From assembly GCF_002102265.1 (NCBI RefSeq), contig NZ_LQPG01000017.1, positions 62,001 to 126,000 on the forward strand: a stretch of DNA of 64,000 nucleotides, in the 5' to 3' direction. Below are positions 51,100 through 61,092 of the stretch, one piece after another. How positions within the stretch are numbered: position 1 is the stretch's first letter; every line of letters begins with the position of its first letter. Made by a program: the position numbers and the translations under genes. Source of the stretch: Mycolicibacter longobardus (GTDB taxonomy: Bacteria > Actinomycetota > Actinomycetes > Mycobacteriales > Mycobacteriaceae). Below the pieces are notes generated by a model. It made no database searches. It was not told where the DNA came from and saw only the letters and a program-made list of their open reading frames with translations.

Positions 51100-52575
51100 C
51101 TAGAGCCGCCGCAGAACGATCGGCATTCCGTCCATCGGAAGCGGCATGCCGCCGTAGTCCCACCGCGGCTGATAGTTGGGGTGGGCCAGTTCCAACCGGT
51201 ACTGGCGCAGCAGCCGATGCAGGACCGTCTTGATCTCGAGGCGGCCGAACACCATTCCGATGCACTTGTGCGCCCCGCCGCCGAACGGCGCGAAAGCGTA
51301 GCGGTGCTTCTTGTGCTCGGCACGCGGTTCGAGGAACCGCTCCGGGTCGAACTGACGCGGGTTGGTATAGAGCTCGGGCAGCCAGTGGTTCATCCCCGGC
51401 CAGGTGACCACGTTGGTGCCGGCCGGCACGTAGTGGCCCAGCAGGTCGGTGTCGCGCACCGTCTGGCGCATGTTGAACGGCAGCGGGGTGACGAGCCGCA
51501 GGGACTCGTCCATCACCAGGTCCAGGGTCTCCAGCTTCTCCAGCGACTCGATGTCCAGCGGTGCGTCGCCGAGGCGCGCCGACTCGTCGCGGGCCCGTTC
51601 CTGCCATTCCGGGTTGGCCGCCAGGTGGTAGATCATCGTGGTCACCGTCGAGGTGGTGGTGTCGTGGGCGGCCATCATCAAGAAGATCATGTGGTTGACG
51701 ATGTCGGCGTCGGAGAAGCTGTTGCCGTCCTCGTCTGCGGTGTGGCACAGCACCGTCAGCATGTCGGTGCCCTCGGCGTTGCGGCGCTCTTTGACCCGCT
51801 CGACGAAGTACTCCTCGAGCACCTTGCGGCCCTGCAGACCCTGCCACCATTTGAACGGCGGCACCGAGGTCCGGATGATCGCGCCGCCGGCCCGGGTGGT
51901 CTGCTCGAAGGCGCGGTTCACCTTGGTGACCAGCTGGTGATCGCTGCCCGGCTCGTGGCCCATGAACACCACCGAGGCGACGTCGAGGGTCAGTTCCTTC
52001 ATCGCCGGGTACACCAGGAAGCGGCCGTCGTCGGTGGGCCAGTCCGCCACGATCGCGCTGGCCACCCGGTCGATGTCTTCGACGTAGCTGGCCAGCCGGG
52101 GTCGGGTGAAGGCGGACTGCATGATCCGCCGGTGCGCCATGTGCTCGTCGAACTCCAGCATCATCAGGCCGCGGTTGAAGAACGGCCCGATCACCGGGAG
52201 CCAGCCCTTCTGCGAGTAGTCCTTGTTCTTGTTGGTGAAGATCGTCTGGGTGGCGTCGGGCCCCAGGGCGACGATCGACGGCAGGATCGGCGAATCGGCG
52301 AAGGTGATCGGGCCGCGCGTGTGGTACAGGTGCAGCGGGAAGTCCGGTCCCTGGCGGAACATCTCGACGATGTGCCCCAGCAACGGCAGACCCGAGTCGC
52401 CGACGATGGGTTTCAGGTCGCTGCCCGCCGGCGGGGTGGCCAGGGTCCTCTGCGGCCAGTCGACGGTCATCAGCCGCTTCTCCAGCAGTCCCATCCCGGG
52501 GATGGTGTTCACCGTCGGTATGAACCGGCGTTTGGCCTGGTCGAGCAGGTAACGCGGGGTGCTGATGGTAGTCAC
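51100..52575 (-). CDS. cyp136: Cytochrome P450 CYP136
   Basis: This 491-residue P450 has the I-helix MAAHDTTTSTVTTMIYH, K-helix ESLRLVTP and haem loop FAPFGGGAHKCIGM. The N-terminus (PRYLLDQAKRRFIPTVNTIPGMGLLEKRL) and length match M. tuberculosis CYP136 (Rv3059, about 492 residues) as I recall it. I start it at GTG 52575, since GGAGC precedes it; the frame is open 12 codons further. TetR and SDR neighbours match Rv3058c and Rv3057c. The substrate is not established. Confidence 0.92.
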   Translation of the reverse strand: MTTISTPRYLLDQAKRRFIPTVNTIPGMGLLEKRLMTVDWPQRTLATPPAGSDLKPIVGDSGLPLLGHIVEMFRQGPDFPLHLYHTRGPITFADSPILPSIVALGPDATQTIFTNKNKDYSQKGWLPVIGPFFNRGLMMLEFDEHMAHRRIMQSAFTRPRLASYVEDIDRVASAIVADWPTDDGRFLVYPAMKELTLDVASVVFMGHEPGSDHQLVTKVNRAFEQTTRAGGAIIRTSVPPFKWWQGLQGRKVLEEYFVERVKERRNAEGTDMLTVLCHTADEDGNSFSDADIVNHMIFLMMAAHDTTTSTVTTMIYHLAANPEWQERARDESARLGDAPLDIESLEKLETLDLVMDESLRLVTPLPFNMRQTVRDTDLLGHYVPAGTNVVTWPGMNHWLPELYTNPRQFDPERFLEPRAEHKKHRYAFAPFGGGAHKCIGMVFGRLEIKTVLHRLLRQYRLELAHPNYQPRWDYGGMPLPMDGMPIVLRRL

Positions 52576-52642
52576 AGACGCTCCTTTAACGGCCCGGACA
52601 GGTTGTGGCAACCGTCACTTAGCCCCTAATACTTGGATTAAG

Positions 52643-52658
52643 CTTGACGCCTGTCAAG
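52643..52658. promoter_or_regulatory. Palindrome between cyp136 and its TetR gene, putative operator
   Basis: CTTGAC-GCCT-GTCAAG is a perfect palindrome with 6-bp arms. It sits in the 118-bp divergent region between cyp136 (start 52575) and the TetR gene (start 52694). A degenerate ACTTGGATTAAG lies next to it. The location is typical for TetR autoregulation with control of the divergent target. Confidence 0.65.
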
Positions 52659-52693
52659 TTTGAATCCGGCTCGGCGTGGTGCAAGGTGCAGAG

Positions 52694-53344
52694 GTGAATA
52701 CGCAGGACGACGTGAGCGAGCGGTCTGCTGACGATCTGCCGATGCGGCGGGGTGACAAGCAGCGTCAGGCGATCGTTCAGGCGGTGCGGGAGCTGCTGGA
52801 GGAAAAGCCCTTCGCGGAACTGTCGGTCAGCACCATCAGCGACCGGGCCGGGGTGGCGCGCTCGGGGTTCTATTTCTACTTCGACTCCAAGTACGCCGTG
52901 CTCGCCCACATCCTGGCCGAGGCGACCCAGGAGCTCGAAGAACTCACCCACTACTTCGCGCCGCGGGGCGCCGACGAATCGCCGGCGGCGTTCGCGCAGC
53001 GGATGGTGGGCAGCGCGGCCGCGGTCTACGCCCACAACGATCCGGTGATGTCGGCGTGCAACCTGGCGCGCAACAGCGATGCCGAGATCCGGGAGCTGCT
53101 GGACGCCCAGATCGACGCGGTGATCGACCAGATCGTCGGCGTGGTCAACGAGGAGATCGCCGCGGGTACCGCGAACCCGATCAGCGACGACATCCCGGCT
53201 CTGGTGCGGACCCTGGGCGTCACCACCGCCTACATGCTCTCCGGAGACAGCGCCTTCGTCGGACCCGTCGGTGATGTGGGTCGCGGCGTCCGGGTGCTGG
53301 AGGCGCTGTGGCGCAATGCGCTGTGGGGTGGCGGCAGAGGCTAG
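52694..53344 (+). CDS. TetR-family regulator (Rv3058c-like)
   Basis: This 216-residue TetR protein has an HTH at about residues 17-60 (RQAIVQAVRELLEEKPFAELSVSTISDRAGVARSGFYFYF), then an all-helical ligand domain. GTG 52694 has AAGGTG upstream; a GTG at 52676 is also possible (+6 residues). It is divergent from cyp136 and followed by an SDR gene, the same triplet as in M. tuberculosis Rv3057c-Rv3059 (from memory). It likely represses cyp136. Confidence 0.85.
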   Translation: MNTQDDVSERSADDLPMRRGDKQRQAIVQAVRELLEEKPFAELSVSTISDRAGVARSGFYFYFDSKYAVLAHILAEATQELEELTHYFAPRGADESPAAFAQRMVGSAAAVYAHNDPVMSACNLARNSDAEIRELLDAQIDAVIDQIVGVVNEEIAAGTANPISDDIPALVRTLGVTTAYMLSGDSAFVGPVGDVGRGVRVLEALWRNALWGGGRG

Positions 53345-53429
53345 CGGTGATCGCAAGCGCGGCGGAGCCGGGCGAAGCGGGTCACCGCCATTGACCCAGC
53401 GGTCGGTACCGGCGGTATCGTCTGCACCC

Positions 53430-54305
53430 ATGACACGCGTAGCGCAGTACTACCGGGGCAAGCGGTGCTTCATCACCGGGGCGGCCAGCGGCATTGGCCG
53501 GGCTACCGCGCTCCGGTTGGCCGAGCACGGCGCTGAGCTGTACCTGACCGACCGCAATGCCGAAGGCCTGGCCGAAACCGTCGCCGACGCGCGTGCCCTG
53601 GGGGCGCTGGTACCCGAGCACCGGGTGATCGACATTGCCGACTACGACGACGTCGCCGCATTGGCCGCCGACATCCACGCGCGCCATGGCGCCATGGACG
53701 TCGTGATGAACATCGCCGGGATCTCGGCCTGGGGGACCGTCGACCGGCTCACCCATGCACAGTGGCGCAAGCTGGTCGAGATCAACCTGATGGGGCCGAT
53801 CCACGTCATCGAGACCTTCATTCCGCCGATGATGGCGGCCGGTCGGGGCGGGCATCTGGTCAACGTGTCCTCGGCGGCGGGAATCGTCGCATTGCCCTGG
53901 CATGCCGCCTACTCCGCCAGCAAGTACGGACTGCGCGGAGTGTCGGAGGTGCTCCGGTTCGACCTGGCCCGACATCGCATCGGGGTGTCGGTGGTGGTGC
54001 CCGGAGCGGTGAAGACCCCACTGGTCAACACCGTCGAGATCGCCGGCGTGGACCGCGAGGACCCGCAGGTGGAACGCTGGGTGGGCCGCTTCGCCGGCCA
54101 TGCGGTAACGCCGGAGAAGGCGGCGGAGAAGATCCTGGCCGGGGTGGCGCGCAACCGCTACCTGGTCTACACCTCCGGTGACATCCGGGCGCTGTATGCG
54201 TTCAAGCGGCTGGCCTGGCTGCCCTACAGCTTGGCCATGCGCCAGGTCAACGGGCTGTTCAGCCGCGCACTGCGGCCGTCGCGGGGTTCGGTGCGAAGTT
54301 CATAA
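53430..54305 (+). CDS. Short-chain dehydrogenase (Rv3057c-like)
   Basis: This 291-residue SDR has TGAASGIGRATALRL, NIAGISAWGTVDRL and the catalytic S-Y-K set in VNVSSAAGIVALPWHAAYSASKYG. An extended C-terminus (residues 230-291) may contact the membrane (YAFKRLAWLPYSLAMRQV). ATG 53430 is chosen. It is co-oriented with the TetR gene, 85 bp after it, and probably works with CYP136 on a common substrate. Confidence 0.88.
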   Translation: MTRVAQYYRGKRCFITGAASGIGRATALRLAEHGAELYLTDRNAEGLAETVADARALGALVPEHRVIDIADYDDVAALAADIHARHGAMDVVMNIAGISAWGTVDRLTHAQWRKLVEINLMGPIHVIETFIPPMMAAGRGGHLVNVSSAAGIVALPWHAAYSASKYGLRGVSEVLRFDLARHRIGVSVVVPGAVKTPLVNTVEIAGVDREDPQVERWVGRFAGHAVTPEKAAEKILAGVARNRYLVYTSGDIRALYAFKRLAWLPYSLAMRQVNGLFSRALRPSRGSVRSS

Positions 54306-54320
54306 CCCGCGTCACCCGCG

Positions 54321-55499
54321 TTATCGGCTGCCCCAGTCCCACGCCGGAGTGTTGAGCAGGCCCAGCCCGGCGACCCGCGTCTCGCCGAAGTCCTTGTAGA
54401 CCTCGATCTCCGCGGCGTCGTCTCGGATGGCGTCGGCGACGGGCACGGTGGCGAGCAGCTCCGGCATCAGGCGCGCATGGGTGACCACCACGATCTGGGT
54501 CCGGGCGGCGGCGGCCCGGATGAGCTCGGCCAGCGGTGCCACCAGATCGGGATGCAGGGAGGTCTCCGGCTCGTTGAGCACCATCAGCGACGGCGGCTGC
54601 GGGCTCAGCAGGGCGGCGGCCCACAGCAGGAAACGCAGTGTGCCATCAGACAATTCGGCGGCACGCAGGGGTCGCAGCATGCCCCGCTGGTGTAGCTGCA
54701 GGTCGAACGTCCCATCATGGACGCTGACCGACACCGTCGCCCCGTCGAACGCGGCCGCAACCGCACGGGCCAGTTTGTCGTCGCCGGACTCGATGATGGT
54801 CTGAACCGCCGCGGCCAGATCGGCGCCGTCGCCCGCCAGCACCGGGGTGCGGGTGCCGACCTGGGGCCGGCGCACCGGCGCGCCGGCGTCCACCCGGAAC
54901 CCGTCGTAGAAGCGCCAGTCCCGCAGCCGGTCCCGGACCGCGGCCAGCTCCGGATGCGCTGCGGGGTGGGCGAATTCGGCGAGCACACTGCGGTATGACG
55001 GAAGTGTCCGGGACAGCTCCTCGACGCCGGAGTCGGTGTCGGCCTCGGCGAAAGCCCGGGTGCGGCGCACCAGCGTGGTCCCGCGCCGGGGCACCGGCCC
55101 GGCGAAGATCGTTTCGCGCTTGATCTCCGGGTCGTGGATGAACGCCGAGTCCACGCCGGGAGACTGCGGCAGGCCCAGGTCGACCAGGTAGCCGAAGTCG
55201 TCGGCGGCGTAGCCGAGCTCCAGCGAGACCGGCCGGGTTCGGCGGGTGCCCTGTCCGGCCCCGCTGCGGCGCGCTTCGCCGAGCTGCTCCGGGCCGGCCC
55301 ACAACACCGACTCCAGTCCGCCCTCGCGGGCCAGCGAGCCGATCACCTCACCCCGGCCGCAGTCGGCGAGCAGCCGCAGTGACCGGTACAGCGAGGATTT
55401 GCCGGTGCCGTTGGCGCCGGTGACGACGGTGAGCCGGTGCAGCGGCAGCACCACCTCGCGCAGCGAGCGGTACCCGCGCACCGCGACGGTGCAGAGCAT
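54321..55499 (-). CDS. AAA-family ATPase (AAA_21, SMC/RecF-like)
   Basis: This 392-residue ATPase has an N-terminal VRGYRSLREVVLPL strand, Walker A VTGANGTGKSS (residues ~28-38), the ABC-type signature AAELSDGTLRFLLWAAAL and Walker B PSLMVLNEPETSLHP, ending with a switch TQIVVVTHARLMPEL. ATG 55499 is preferred; a GTG three codons upstream is possible. These enzymes often pair with nucleases in defence systems, but no partner gene is present, so a housekeeping role is as likely. Confidence 0.85.
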   Translation of the reverse strand: MLCTVAVRGYRSLREVVLPLHRLTVVTGANGTGKSSLYRSLRLLADCGRGEVIGSLAREGGLESVLWAGPEQLGEARRSGAGQGTRRTRPVSLELGYAADDFGYLVDLGLPQSPGVDSAFIHDPEIKRETIFAGPVPRRGTTLVRRTRAFAEADTDSGVEELSRTLPSYRSVLAEFAHPAAHPELAAVRDRLRDWRFYDGFRVDAGAPVRRPQVGTRTPVLAGDGADLAAAVQTIIESGDDKLARAVAAAFDGATVSVSVHDGTFDLQLHQRGMLRPLRAAELSDGTLRFLLWAAALLSPQPPSLMVLNEPETSLHPDLVAPLAELIRAAAARTQIVVVTHARLMPELLATVPVADAIRDDAAEIEVYKDFGETRVAGLGLLNTPAWDWGSR

Positions 55500-55900
55500 G
55501 GCAGGCACGCTACGCGTCTTTGCTGGACGTGGGGTGGCGGTGCGGCGGCGCGGCGATGTTGTCGGTGGGCGGTGGTAGACCTGCCGTCATGGGTGATCGT
55601 GGGCCGCATTGTGATGTTCGACACGCCGAGGCGCGCCTGCTTGCAGGCTTACAACCAGCGAATTTCAAGAATGTCGTTCGGAACATCTGGTATCGCTTCT
55701 CAAGGTCACCCACTAGGTGTAGTGTTTGCAGCACCGACAGACCCCGGATCGTACGGCTGGCCGGACTGCGGCGAAAGGCATCGATTTGGTGCCCGGAGCT
55801 GCGGCGGAAGCCGGAAATCCAAGGCCTTGGCGGCCCGCTGAAAGCAGTACCTGATCCGTCATCTGTTCGTTGTCGACGATTCGCTGAGGAGTCCGCCGCC
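55500..55900. other. Noncoding region upstream of nrdH
   Basis: About 400 bp separate the divergent ATPase gene and nrdH. No plausible gene is seen; the open frames are shadow-like. CACTAGGTGTAGTG (55711-55724) contains the inverted CACTA/TAGTG arms and resembles half of an NrdR-type site, but only one copy is present. The last 150 bp form a long untranslated leader. GAGGA (55887-55891) is an acceptable ribosome site for nrdH. Confidence 0.5.
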
Positions 55901-56140
55901 ATGAGCATCACCGTCTACACCAAGCCCGCCTGCGTGCAGTGCAACGCCACCTACAAGGCGCTGGACAACCAGGGCATCGCCTACGAGAAGGTCGACATCT
56001 CGCTCGACTCCGAGGCGCGCGACTACGTGATGGCGCTGGGCTACCTGCAGGCCCCGGTCGTCGTCGCCGGCGACCAGCACTGGTCGGGTTTCCGGCCGGA
56101 CCGGATCAAGGCGCTGGCGCAGACCGCGCTGAGCGCATAG
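55901..56140 (+). CDS. nrdH: Glutaredoxin-like redoxin NrdH
   Basis: This 79-residue redoxin supplies electrons to class Ib ribonucleotide reductase. It shows the active-site CVQC (KPACVQCNAT) and the C-terminal WSGFRPDRI of NrdH proteins. ATG 55901. It heads nrdH-nrdI-nrdE, matching Rv3053c-Rv3051c. Confidence 0.96.
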   Translation: MSITVYTKPACVQCNATYKALDNQGIAYEKVDISLDSEARDYVMALGYLQAPVVVAGDQHWSGFRPDRIKALAQTALSA

Positions 56141-56195
56141 CCGGGTCGCCGGTCGGGTATGGGTGGAGTCTGACTGAGAGCTGAAGGGGGTCGCC

Positions 56196-56654
56196 ATGTC
56201 TGCGGATTCTGAATGCAGCCTGGTGTATTTCTCCTCGGTGTCGGAGAACACCCACCGCTTCGTGCAGAAGCTGAACCTGCCGGCCATCCGGATCCCGCTG
56301 CACGGGCGCATCGAGGTGGACCACCCCTATGTGCTGGTGCTGCCGACCTACGGCGGTGGGCGCCAGCAGCCCGATGCCGACGAAGGCGGCTACGTGCCCA
56401 AGCAGGTCATCGCCTTCTTGAACAACGAACACAACCGGGGCTTGCTGCGTGGCGTGATCGCGGCCGGCAACACCAACTTCGGTGCGGAGTTCTGCTACGC
56501 GGGCAACGTGGTGTCCCGCAAGTGCGGGGTGCCGTATCTGTACCGATTCGAATTGATGGGAACCGACGAGGACGTGCAAGCCGTCCGCGCGGGCTTGGCT
56601 GATTTCTGGAAGGACGAGGCATGCCACCGACCGCTGCAACTGCAGAGCAGGTAA
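56196..56654 (+). CDS. nrdI: Flavodoxin-like NrdI
   Basis: This 152-residue FMN protein activates the dimanganese cofactor of class Ib RNR. It has the FMN-binding [20 protein letters not shown] and [15 protein letters not shown] blocks. A purine-rich AAGGGGG precedes ATG 56196. The 3' end overlaps nrdE by 34 bp. Confidence 0.96.
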   Translation: MSADSECSLVYFSSVSENTHRFVQKLNLPAIRIPLHGRIEVDHPYVLVLPTYGGGRQQPDADEGGYVPKQVIAFLNNEHNRGLLRGVIAAGNTNFGAEFCYAGNVVSRKCGVPYLYRFELMGTDEDVQAVRAGLADFWKDEACHRPLQLQSR

Positions 56655-58792
56655 CCGCACCCACCCGCAGCGCTCCGGTGAGCGAGCTGGACTACCACGC
56701 GCTCAACGCGATGCTCAACCTGTACGACGCCGACGGCAAGATCCAGTTCGACAAGGATGTGCTGGCCGCCCGTCAGTACTTCCTGGAGCACGTCAACCAG
56801 AACACGGTGTTCTTCCACAATCAGGACGAGAAGCTGGACTACCTGATTCAGAAGGACTACTACGAGCGGGAGGTCCTCGACCAGTACTCGCGCAACTTCG
56901 TAAAGTCGCTGCTGGATCGGGCCTACGCCAAGAAGTTTCGGTTCCCGACGTTCCTGGGTGCGTTCAAGTACTACACCTCCTACACGCTGAAGACCTTCGA
57001 CGGAAAGCGCTACCTGGAGCGGTTCGAGGACCGGGTGTGCATGGTGGCGCTGACCCTGGCCGCCGGTGACACCAAGCTGGCCGAGCAACTTGTCGACGAG
57101 ATCATCGACGGCCGGTTCCAGCCGGCCACCCCGACGTTCCTGAACTCCGGCAAGAAGCAGCGCGGTGAGGCGGTCAGCTGCTTCCTGCTGCGCATCGAGG
57201 ACAACATGGAGTCGATCGGCCGTTCGATCAACTCCGCCCTGCAGCTGTCCAAGCGTGGCGGGGGAGTGGCGTTGCTGCTGAGCAACATTCGCGAGCACGG
57301 CGCCCCGATCAAGAACATCGAGAATCAGTCTTCCGGTGTCATCCCGATCATGAAGCTGCTGGAGGACTCGTTCTCCTACGCCAACCAGCTCGGTGCCCGC
57401 CAGGGCGCCGGTGCGGTGTATCTGCACGCCCACCACCCGGACATCTACCGATTCCTGGACACCAAGCGGGAGAACGCCGACGAGAAGATCCGGATCAAGA
57501 CGCTGAGCCTGGGCGTGGTGATCCCCGACATCACCTTCGAGCTGGCCAGGAAGAACGAGGACATGTACCTGTTCTCGCCCTATGACGTCGAGAAGGTCTA
57601 CGGGGTGCCGTTCGCCGACATCTCGGTCAGCGAGAAGTACCACGAGATGGTCGACAACTCGGCGATCCGCAAGACCAAGATCAAGGCGCGTGAGTTCTTC
57701 CAGACCTTGGCGGAGTTGCAGTTCGAGTCCGGTTACCCCTACATCATGTTCGAGGACACGGTGAACCGGGCTAATCCCATCGCCGGCAAGATCACCCACT
57801 CCAACCTGTGCTCGGAGATCCTGCAGGTCTCCACCGCGTCGGAGTACAACGACGACCTGACCTACTCGCAGGTGGGCAAGGACATCTCCTGCAACCTGGG
57901 CTCGCTCAACATCGCCAAGGCGATGGACTCGCCCGACTTCGGCCAGACCATTGAGGTCGCCATCCGGGCGCTCACCGCGGTGTCGGATCAGACCCACATC
58001 TGGTCGGTGCCGTCGATCGAGAAGGGCAACAGCGAGTCGCACGCCATCGGGCTGGGCCAGATGAACCTGCACGGGTACCTGGCCCGCGAGCGGATCTTCT
58101 ACGGTTCCGAAGAGGGCATCGACTTCACCAACATCTACTTCTACACCGTGCTGTATCACGCCCTGCGCGCCTCGAATCGCCTTGCCCTGGAACGGGGTAA
58201 GTCGTTCGCGGGCTTCGAGAAGTCGAAGTACGCCAGCGGCGAGTTCTTCGACAAGTACACCGACCAGGTGTGGGAGCCCAAGACGGTCAGGGTGCGTCAG
58301 CTGTTCGCCGATGCGGGCATCCGGATTCCGGGTCAGGACGATTGGCGCCGGCTCAAGGAATCGGTGCAGGCCCACGGGATCTACAACCAGAACCTGCAGG
58401 CCGTGCCGCCGACCGGGTCGATCTCCTACATCAACCACTCGACGTCGTCGATCCACCCGATCGTGGCGCGGGTCGAGATCCGCAAGGAAGGCAAGATCGG
58501 CCGGGTCTACTACCCGGCGCCGTACATGAACAACGACAACCTGGAGTACTACCAGGACGCCTACGAGATCGGCTACGAGAAGATCATCGACACCTACGCC
58601 GCGGCCACCCAGCACGTGGACCAGGGGTTGAGCCTGACGCTGTTCTTCAAGGACACCGCGACCACTCGCGATGTGAACAAGGCGCAGATCTACGCCTGGC
58701 GCAAGGGAATCAAGACGCTGTACTACATCCGGCTGCGTCAGATGGCGCTGGAGGGCACTGAGGTGGAGGGTTGCGTCAGCTGCATGTTGTGA
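56621..58792 (+). CDS. nrdE: Class Ib ribonucleoside-diphosphate reductase alpha subunit NrdE
   Basis: This 723-residue catalytic subunit reduces ribonucleotides to deoxyribonucleotides. It has [17 protein letters not shown] with the first redox Cys, [20 protein letters not shown], the thiyl/radical-transfer [10 protein letters not shown] with Cys-x-Glu, an [18 protein letters not shown] tail and the C-terminal CVSCML redox pair. No intein or truncation is present. The radical subunit nrdF is not in this window. A strong terminator follows. Confidence 0.97.
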   Translation: MPPTAATAEQVTAPTRSAPVSELDYHALNAMLNLYDADGKIQFDKDVLAARQYFLEHVNQNTVFFHNQDEKLDYLIQKDYYEREVLDQYSRNFVKSLLDRAYAKKFRFPTFLGAFKYYTSYTLKTFDGKRYLERFEDRVCMVALTLAAGDTKLAEQLVDEIIDGRFQPATPTFLNSGKKQRGEAVSCFLLRIEDNMESIGRSINSALQLSKRGGGVALLLSNIREHGAPIKNIENQSSGVIPIMKLLEDSFSYANQLGARQGAGAVYLHAHHPDIYRFLDTKRENADEKIRIKTLSLGVVIPDITFELARKNEDMYLFSPYDVEKVYGVPFADISVSEKYHEMVDNSAIRKTKIKAREFFQTLAELQFESGYPYIMFEDTVNRANPIAGKITHSNLCSEILQVSTASEYNDDLTYSQVGKDISCNLGSLNIAKAMDSPDFGQTIEVAIRALTAVSDQTHIWSVPSIEKGNSESHAIGLGQMNLHGYLARERIFYGSEEGIDFTNIYFYTVLYHALRASNRLALERGKSFAGFEKSKYASGEFFDKYTDQVWEPKTVRVRQLFADAGIRIPGQDDWRRLKESVQAHGIYNQNLQAVPPTGSISYINHSTSSIHPIVARVEIRKEGKIGRVYYPAPYMNNDNLEYYQDAYEIGYEKIIDTYAAATQHVDQGLSLTLFFKDTATTRDVNKAQIYAWRKGIKTLYYIRLRQMALEGTEVEGCVSCML

Positions 58793-58810
58793 CCACTTTC
58801 TCGACGACTA

Positions 58811-58848
58811 GCGGGCCAGGGGAGATTTCCTCTGGCCCGCCTGTTTTC
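58811..58848 (+). terminator. Intrinsic terminator after nrdE
   Basis: GCGGGCCAG (58811-58819) pairs with CTGGCCCGC (58832-58840), with further GGA/TCC pairing inside. TTTT follows at 58844-58847. It lies 18 bp after the nrdE stop. Confidence 0.85.
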
Positions 58849-58946
58849 TTTGAGGAGGTCCGAGCGATTATGCTGAGTGTGAAGGTCCTGAATGAACCGT
58901 TCTCGGCGTTCACTTCTGCGCGGGGTAAACCGAGGAAAGGCGTCAA

Positions 58947-59297
58947 ATGACCCAGATCAAAGCCGGGCGCTCGGGGGTAATGCTGGCAGCCATCCTTTTC
59001 TCGGCCCTGCCTTCGCTGGCAGTTGGTACCGCACATGCGGACGCCAACAGCTTCCTCCACGAGGTCCACAGCACGGTCCGGGTCCGGTTACTCGATCGCC
59101 AAGCGCTGCAATTGGGTCATGAAGCATGCAACGTCTTGCACAAGGGGCCGGACGGACGGGCGACCCCCGAGTCACGCGGTCAGGCCAATCAAGTCGTCAG
59201 CAGGGCAGCGCGCAAGTTGGGCGTGAACCGCCACGACGGCCTGGATCGCGGAAGCGTCAGCCGTCTGGTCGACTCCGCCGAACGCTACCTGTGCTGA
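58947..59297 (+). CDS. Secreted DUF732-like protein
   Basis: This 116-residue protein has a signal peptide (residues 1 to about 32, MLAAILFSALPSLAVGTAHA) and a short helical domain with two cysteines (GHEACNVL and the terminal YLC) that may form a disulfide, the layout of mycobacterial DUF732 proteins. AGGAAAGG precedes ATG 58947. It is expressed separately from nrdE. Function unknown. Confidence 0.85.
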   Translation: MTQIKAGRSGVMLAAILFSALPSLAVGTAHADANSFLHEVHSTVRVRLLDRQALQLGHEACNVLHKGPDGRATPESRGQANQVVSRAARKLGVNRHDGLDRGSVSRLVDSAERYLC

Positions 59298-59345
59298 CCG
59301 GCGTTGTTCGGTGCCGGGCCGACGGGGTGACCCCTCCGGCGCTGA

Positions 59346-59530
59346 TCAGGTGACCTCGTAACCGGGGTCGAAGTCGCACACGTCGGCTTCGCCGTTGGCA
59401 ACCACCAGCCACCACCGGGAGACCGCGCGTAAACGCTGACTTGGGTCAGGTCTGCTCCAACAGGAAATGAAAACGCCCAGTCTCCAGGTGCTTTCGCAAC
59501 GGGGGAGCCGACGATAAACGAGAGATCCAA
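59346..59530 (-). pseudogene. Possible remnant of a regulator-like gene
   Basis: On the minus strand the stretch ending at TGA 59346 reads as RWWLVVANGE..DVCDFDPGYEVT, which resembles the C-terminal end of mycobacterial HxlR-type proteins (from memory). The frame changes near 59440, where the upstream part (FSFPVGADLTQVSVYAR) lies in a different frame. No start or HTH remains. It is the only content of this gap between the DUF732 gene and the MFS gene. Confidence 0.3.
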
Positions 59531-59531
59531 C

Positions 59532-60908
59532 TCAAGGGTCGGCGCCGATAGCGCCGGTCGGATCTCGGCCCAGGAAGGATCCGGCCACACCGATGGAGCA
59601 AACAGCGGCCGACACCGCGAACACCAGCGGATAGTCACCGACGTTCAGTGCCAACGACACCCAGGCCGCACCTAATGCCGACCCGGTGAACCGGATCAGG
59701 TTGAACAACCCCAGGCCGGTGCCCTGGGCTCCCGCCGGTGACCGCGTGGAGCCGGTAGCCGTCGGGGTCTGGACCAGCGCAACGCCCACCCCGGTGGCCA
59801 GCAGGAGCGGGATGAGCACTGCCGACCGGGCCGGGGCGATAGCGACCGCGGCCAGTGCACTCTGGGCGCCGATGAGCACGATCAGTCCGGCGCGCAGAAC
59901 CCGCCGCGGCCCCAACCGATCCTGCCGGCGCCCCACCGTGGGGCCGAGCGTCACCATGGCAGCCGGGATGGCCAACAGCACCAGTCCGATGACCGTGGAC
60001 GCATACCCGCCATCGGCCATGAACAGTGGCACCACCAGCAGTGTCGCGCTCAGGCAGAACATCTGCGCGAACGAGGCGATGCTGCTGCGCACAAATCGCG
60101 CTTCAGCGGCCAGGCGCACCTGCACGAACGGATCGGGTACCCGCAGGCAGTGGAACACGAACCAGGCCAGGATCAGCAGTGCGGCCACCAGTGCACCCAA
60201 CGCGGACCACCGCGCCGGCCCCGGCGCCAGACCCACCGACAGCACCAACAGCGCTGTACCCACGGTGAGCGCCACGGCGCCGGGCAGGTCGATGCGCATG
60301 TGGGTACCGGGGAAGGCCGGGATGTGGCGCAGCGTGCCCACCAGGCCCAGCAGGGCTACCGGGACCAACGGCACGAACACCCACCGCCAGCCCCAGCCGT
60401 CGGCGATCACGCCCCCCATGGTCGGTCCGATGGCCTGGCCGATCCCGTTGACCGAGGCCCACACCCCGATGGCGCGGGAGCGTCGGTGCGCCCCGAACAG
60501 CCAGCTGATCAGCCCCATCACTCCGGGTGCGAAGGCCCCGGCGAACACACCGCCCAGCGAGCGCCAGGCGATCAGCGACGCCAGGGACGGTGCCGTGGTG
60601 GCGCCGATCGCACACGCCGCGGTACCCACCAGCGCCACGCAGTAGGCGCGTCGCCGGCCGAACCGGTCCCCGGCCCAGCCGGTCAGCGGCATCGTCGCGG
60701 CGAACGTCAGCAGGAAGCCGACCACCACGAACACCCCGCTCGACAGCGGGGCGTTGAACTCGGCGAGGATCTCCGGCAGCGGCACGTTGACGATGTTGTT
60801 GCTCAACGTGCCCACCAGCGTCCCGCACATCAGCGCCGACAGCGCCGGTCCGGTGCCGGAGTCGTCATATCTCGCCCTGACAGAGGCGGCGGCGTCCATT
60901 TCGGTCAT
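59532..60908 (-). CDS. MFS transporter, DHA2 (EmrB/QacA) type
   Basis: This 458-residue protein has about 13-14 hydrophobic helices. It shows motif A as GWAGDRFGRRRAY after the second helix, the antiporter motif C-like VNGIGQAIGPTMGGVIADGWGWRWVF, and a second GPTVGRRQDRLGPRRVL. It probably exports hydrophobic compounds or drugs. ATG 60908; MDAAAS four codons on is an alternative start. It lies beside the redox operon but 184 bp from it. Confidence 0.88.
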   Translation of the reverse strand: MTEMDAAASVRARYDDSGTGPALSALMCGTLVGTLSNNIVNVPLPEILAEFNAPLSSGVFVVVGFLLTFAATMPLTGWAGDRFGRRRAYCVALVGTAACAIGATTAPSLASLIAWRSLGGVFAGAFAPGVMGLISWLFGAHRRSRAIGVWASVNGIGQAIGPTMGGVIADGWGWRWVFVPLVPVALLGLVGTLRHIPAFPGTHMRIDLPGAVALTVGTALLVLSVGLAPGPARWSALGALVAALLILAWFVFHCLRVPDPFVQVRLAAEARFVRSSIASFAQMFCLSATLLVVPLFMADGGYASTVIGLVLLAIPAAMVTLGPTVGRRQDRLGPRRVLRAGLIVLIGAQSALAAVAIAPARSAVLIPLLLATGVGVALVQTPTATGSTRSPAGAQGTGLGLFNLIRFTGSALGAAWVSLALNVGDYPLVFAVSAAVCSIGVAGSFLGRDPTGAIGADP

Positions 60909-61092
60909 GGTGTCGCGGGGTCAGTTCTCGCGTACCCGTTCGACGTTCCGCGCATTCCCGACGCCGCCCCGTGCCAGACCGGAGACCGAGACGCCGAGCG
61001 TGGCTGCCACGAGGGCTTCGGGTGCGGCCTGCTCATGGAACGAGCCTAAGCGCGTCGAACAACTGGCTGAAAGTCGCGCGGGCCGTTGGTGG

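Noticed and set aside
54321..55499. AAA ATPase as part of an anti-phage defence system
   Set aside because: No nuclease, TOPRIM, reverse transcriptase or toxin gene is adjacent; neighbours are the CYP136 triplet and nrdH.
55711..55724. NrdR box upstream of nrdH
   Set aside because: Only one CACTA/TAGTG palindrome is seen; NrdR usually binds paired boxes about 31-32 bp apart, and no second one is found at either side.
56495..58615. 706-codon open frame antisense to nrdE
   Set aside because: The plus-strand NrdE is fully conserved; the opposite frame has no motif and simply lacks stop codons.
60909..61092. Small gene in the gap between the MFS gene and the SDR gene
   Set aside because: No frame has a start with a ribosome site and a plausible composition; I see nothing functional in these 184 bp.
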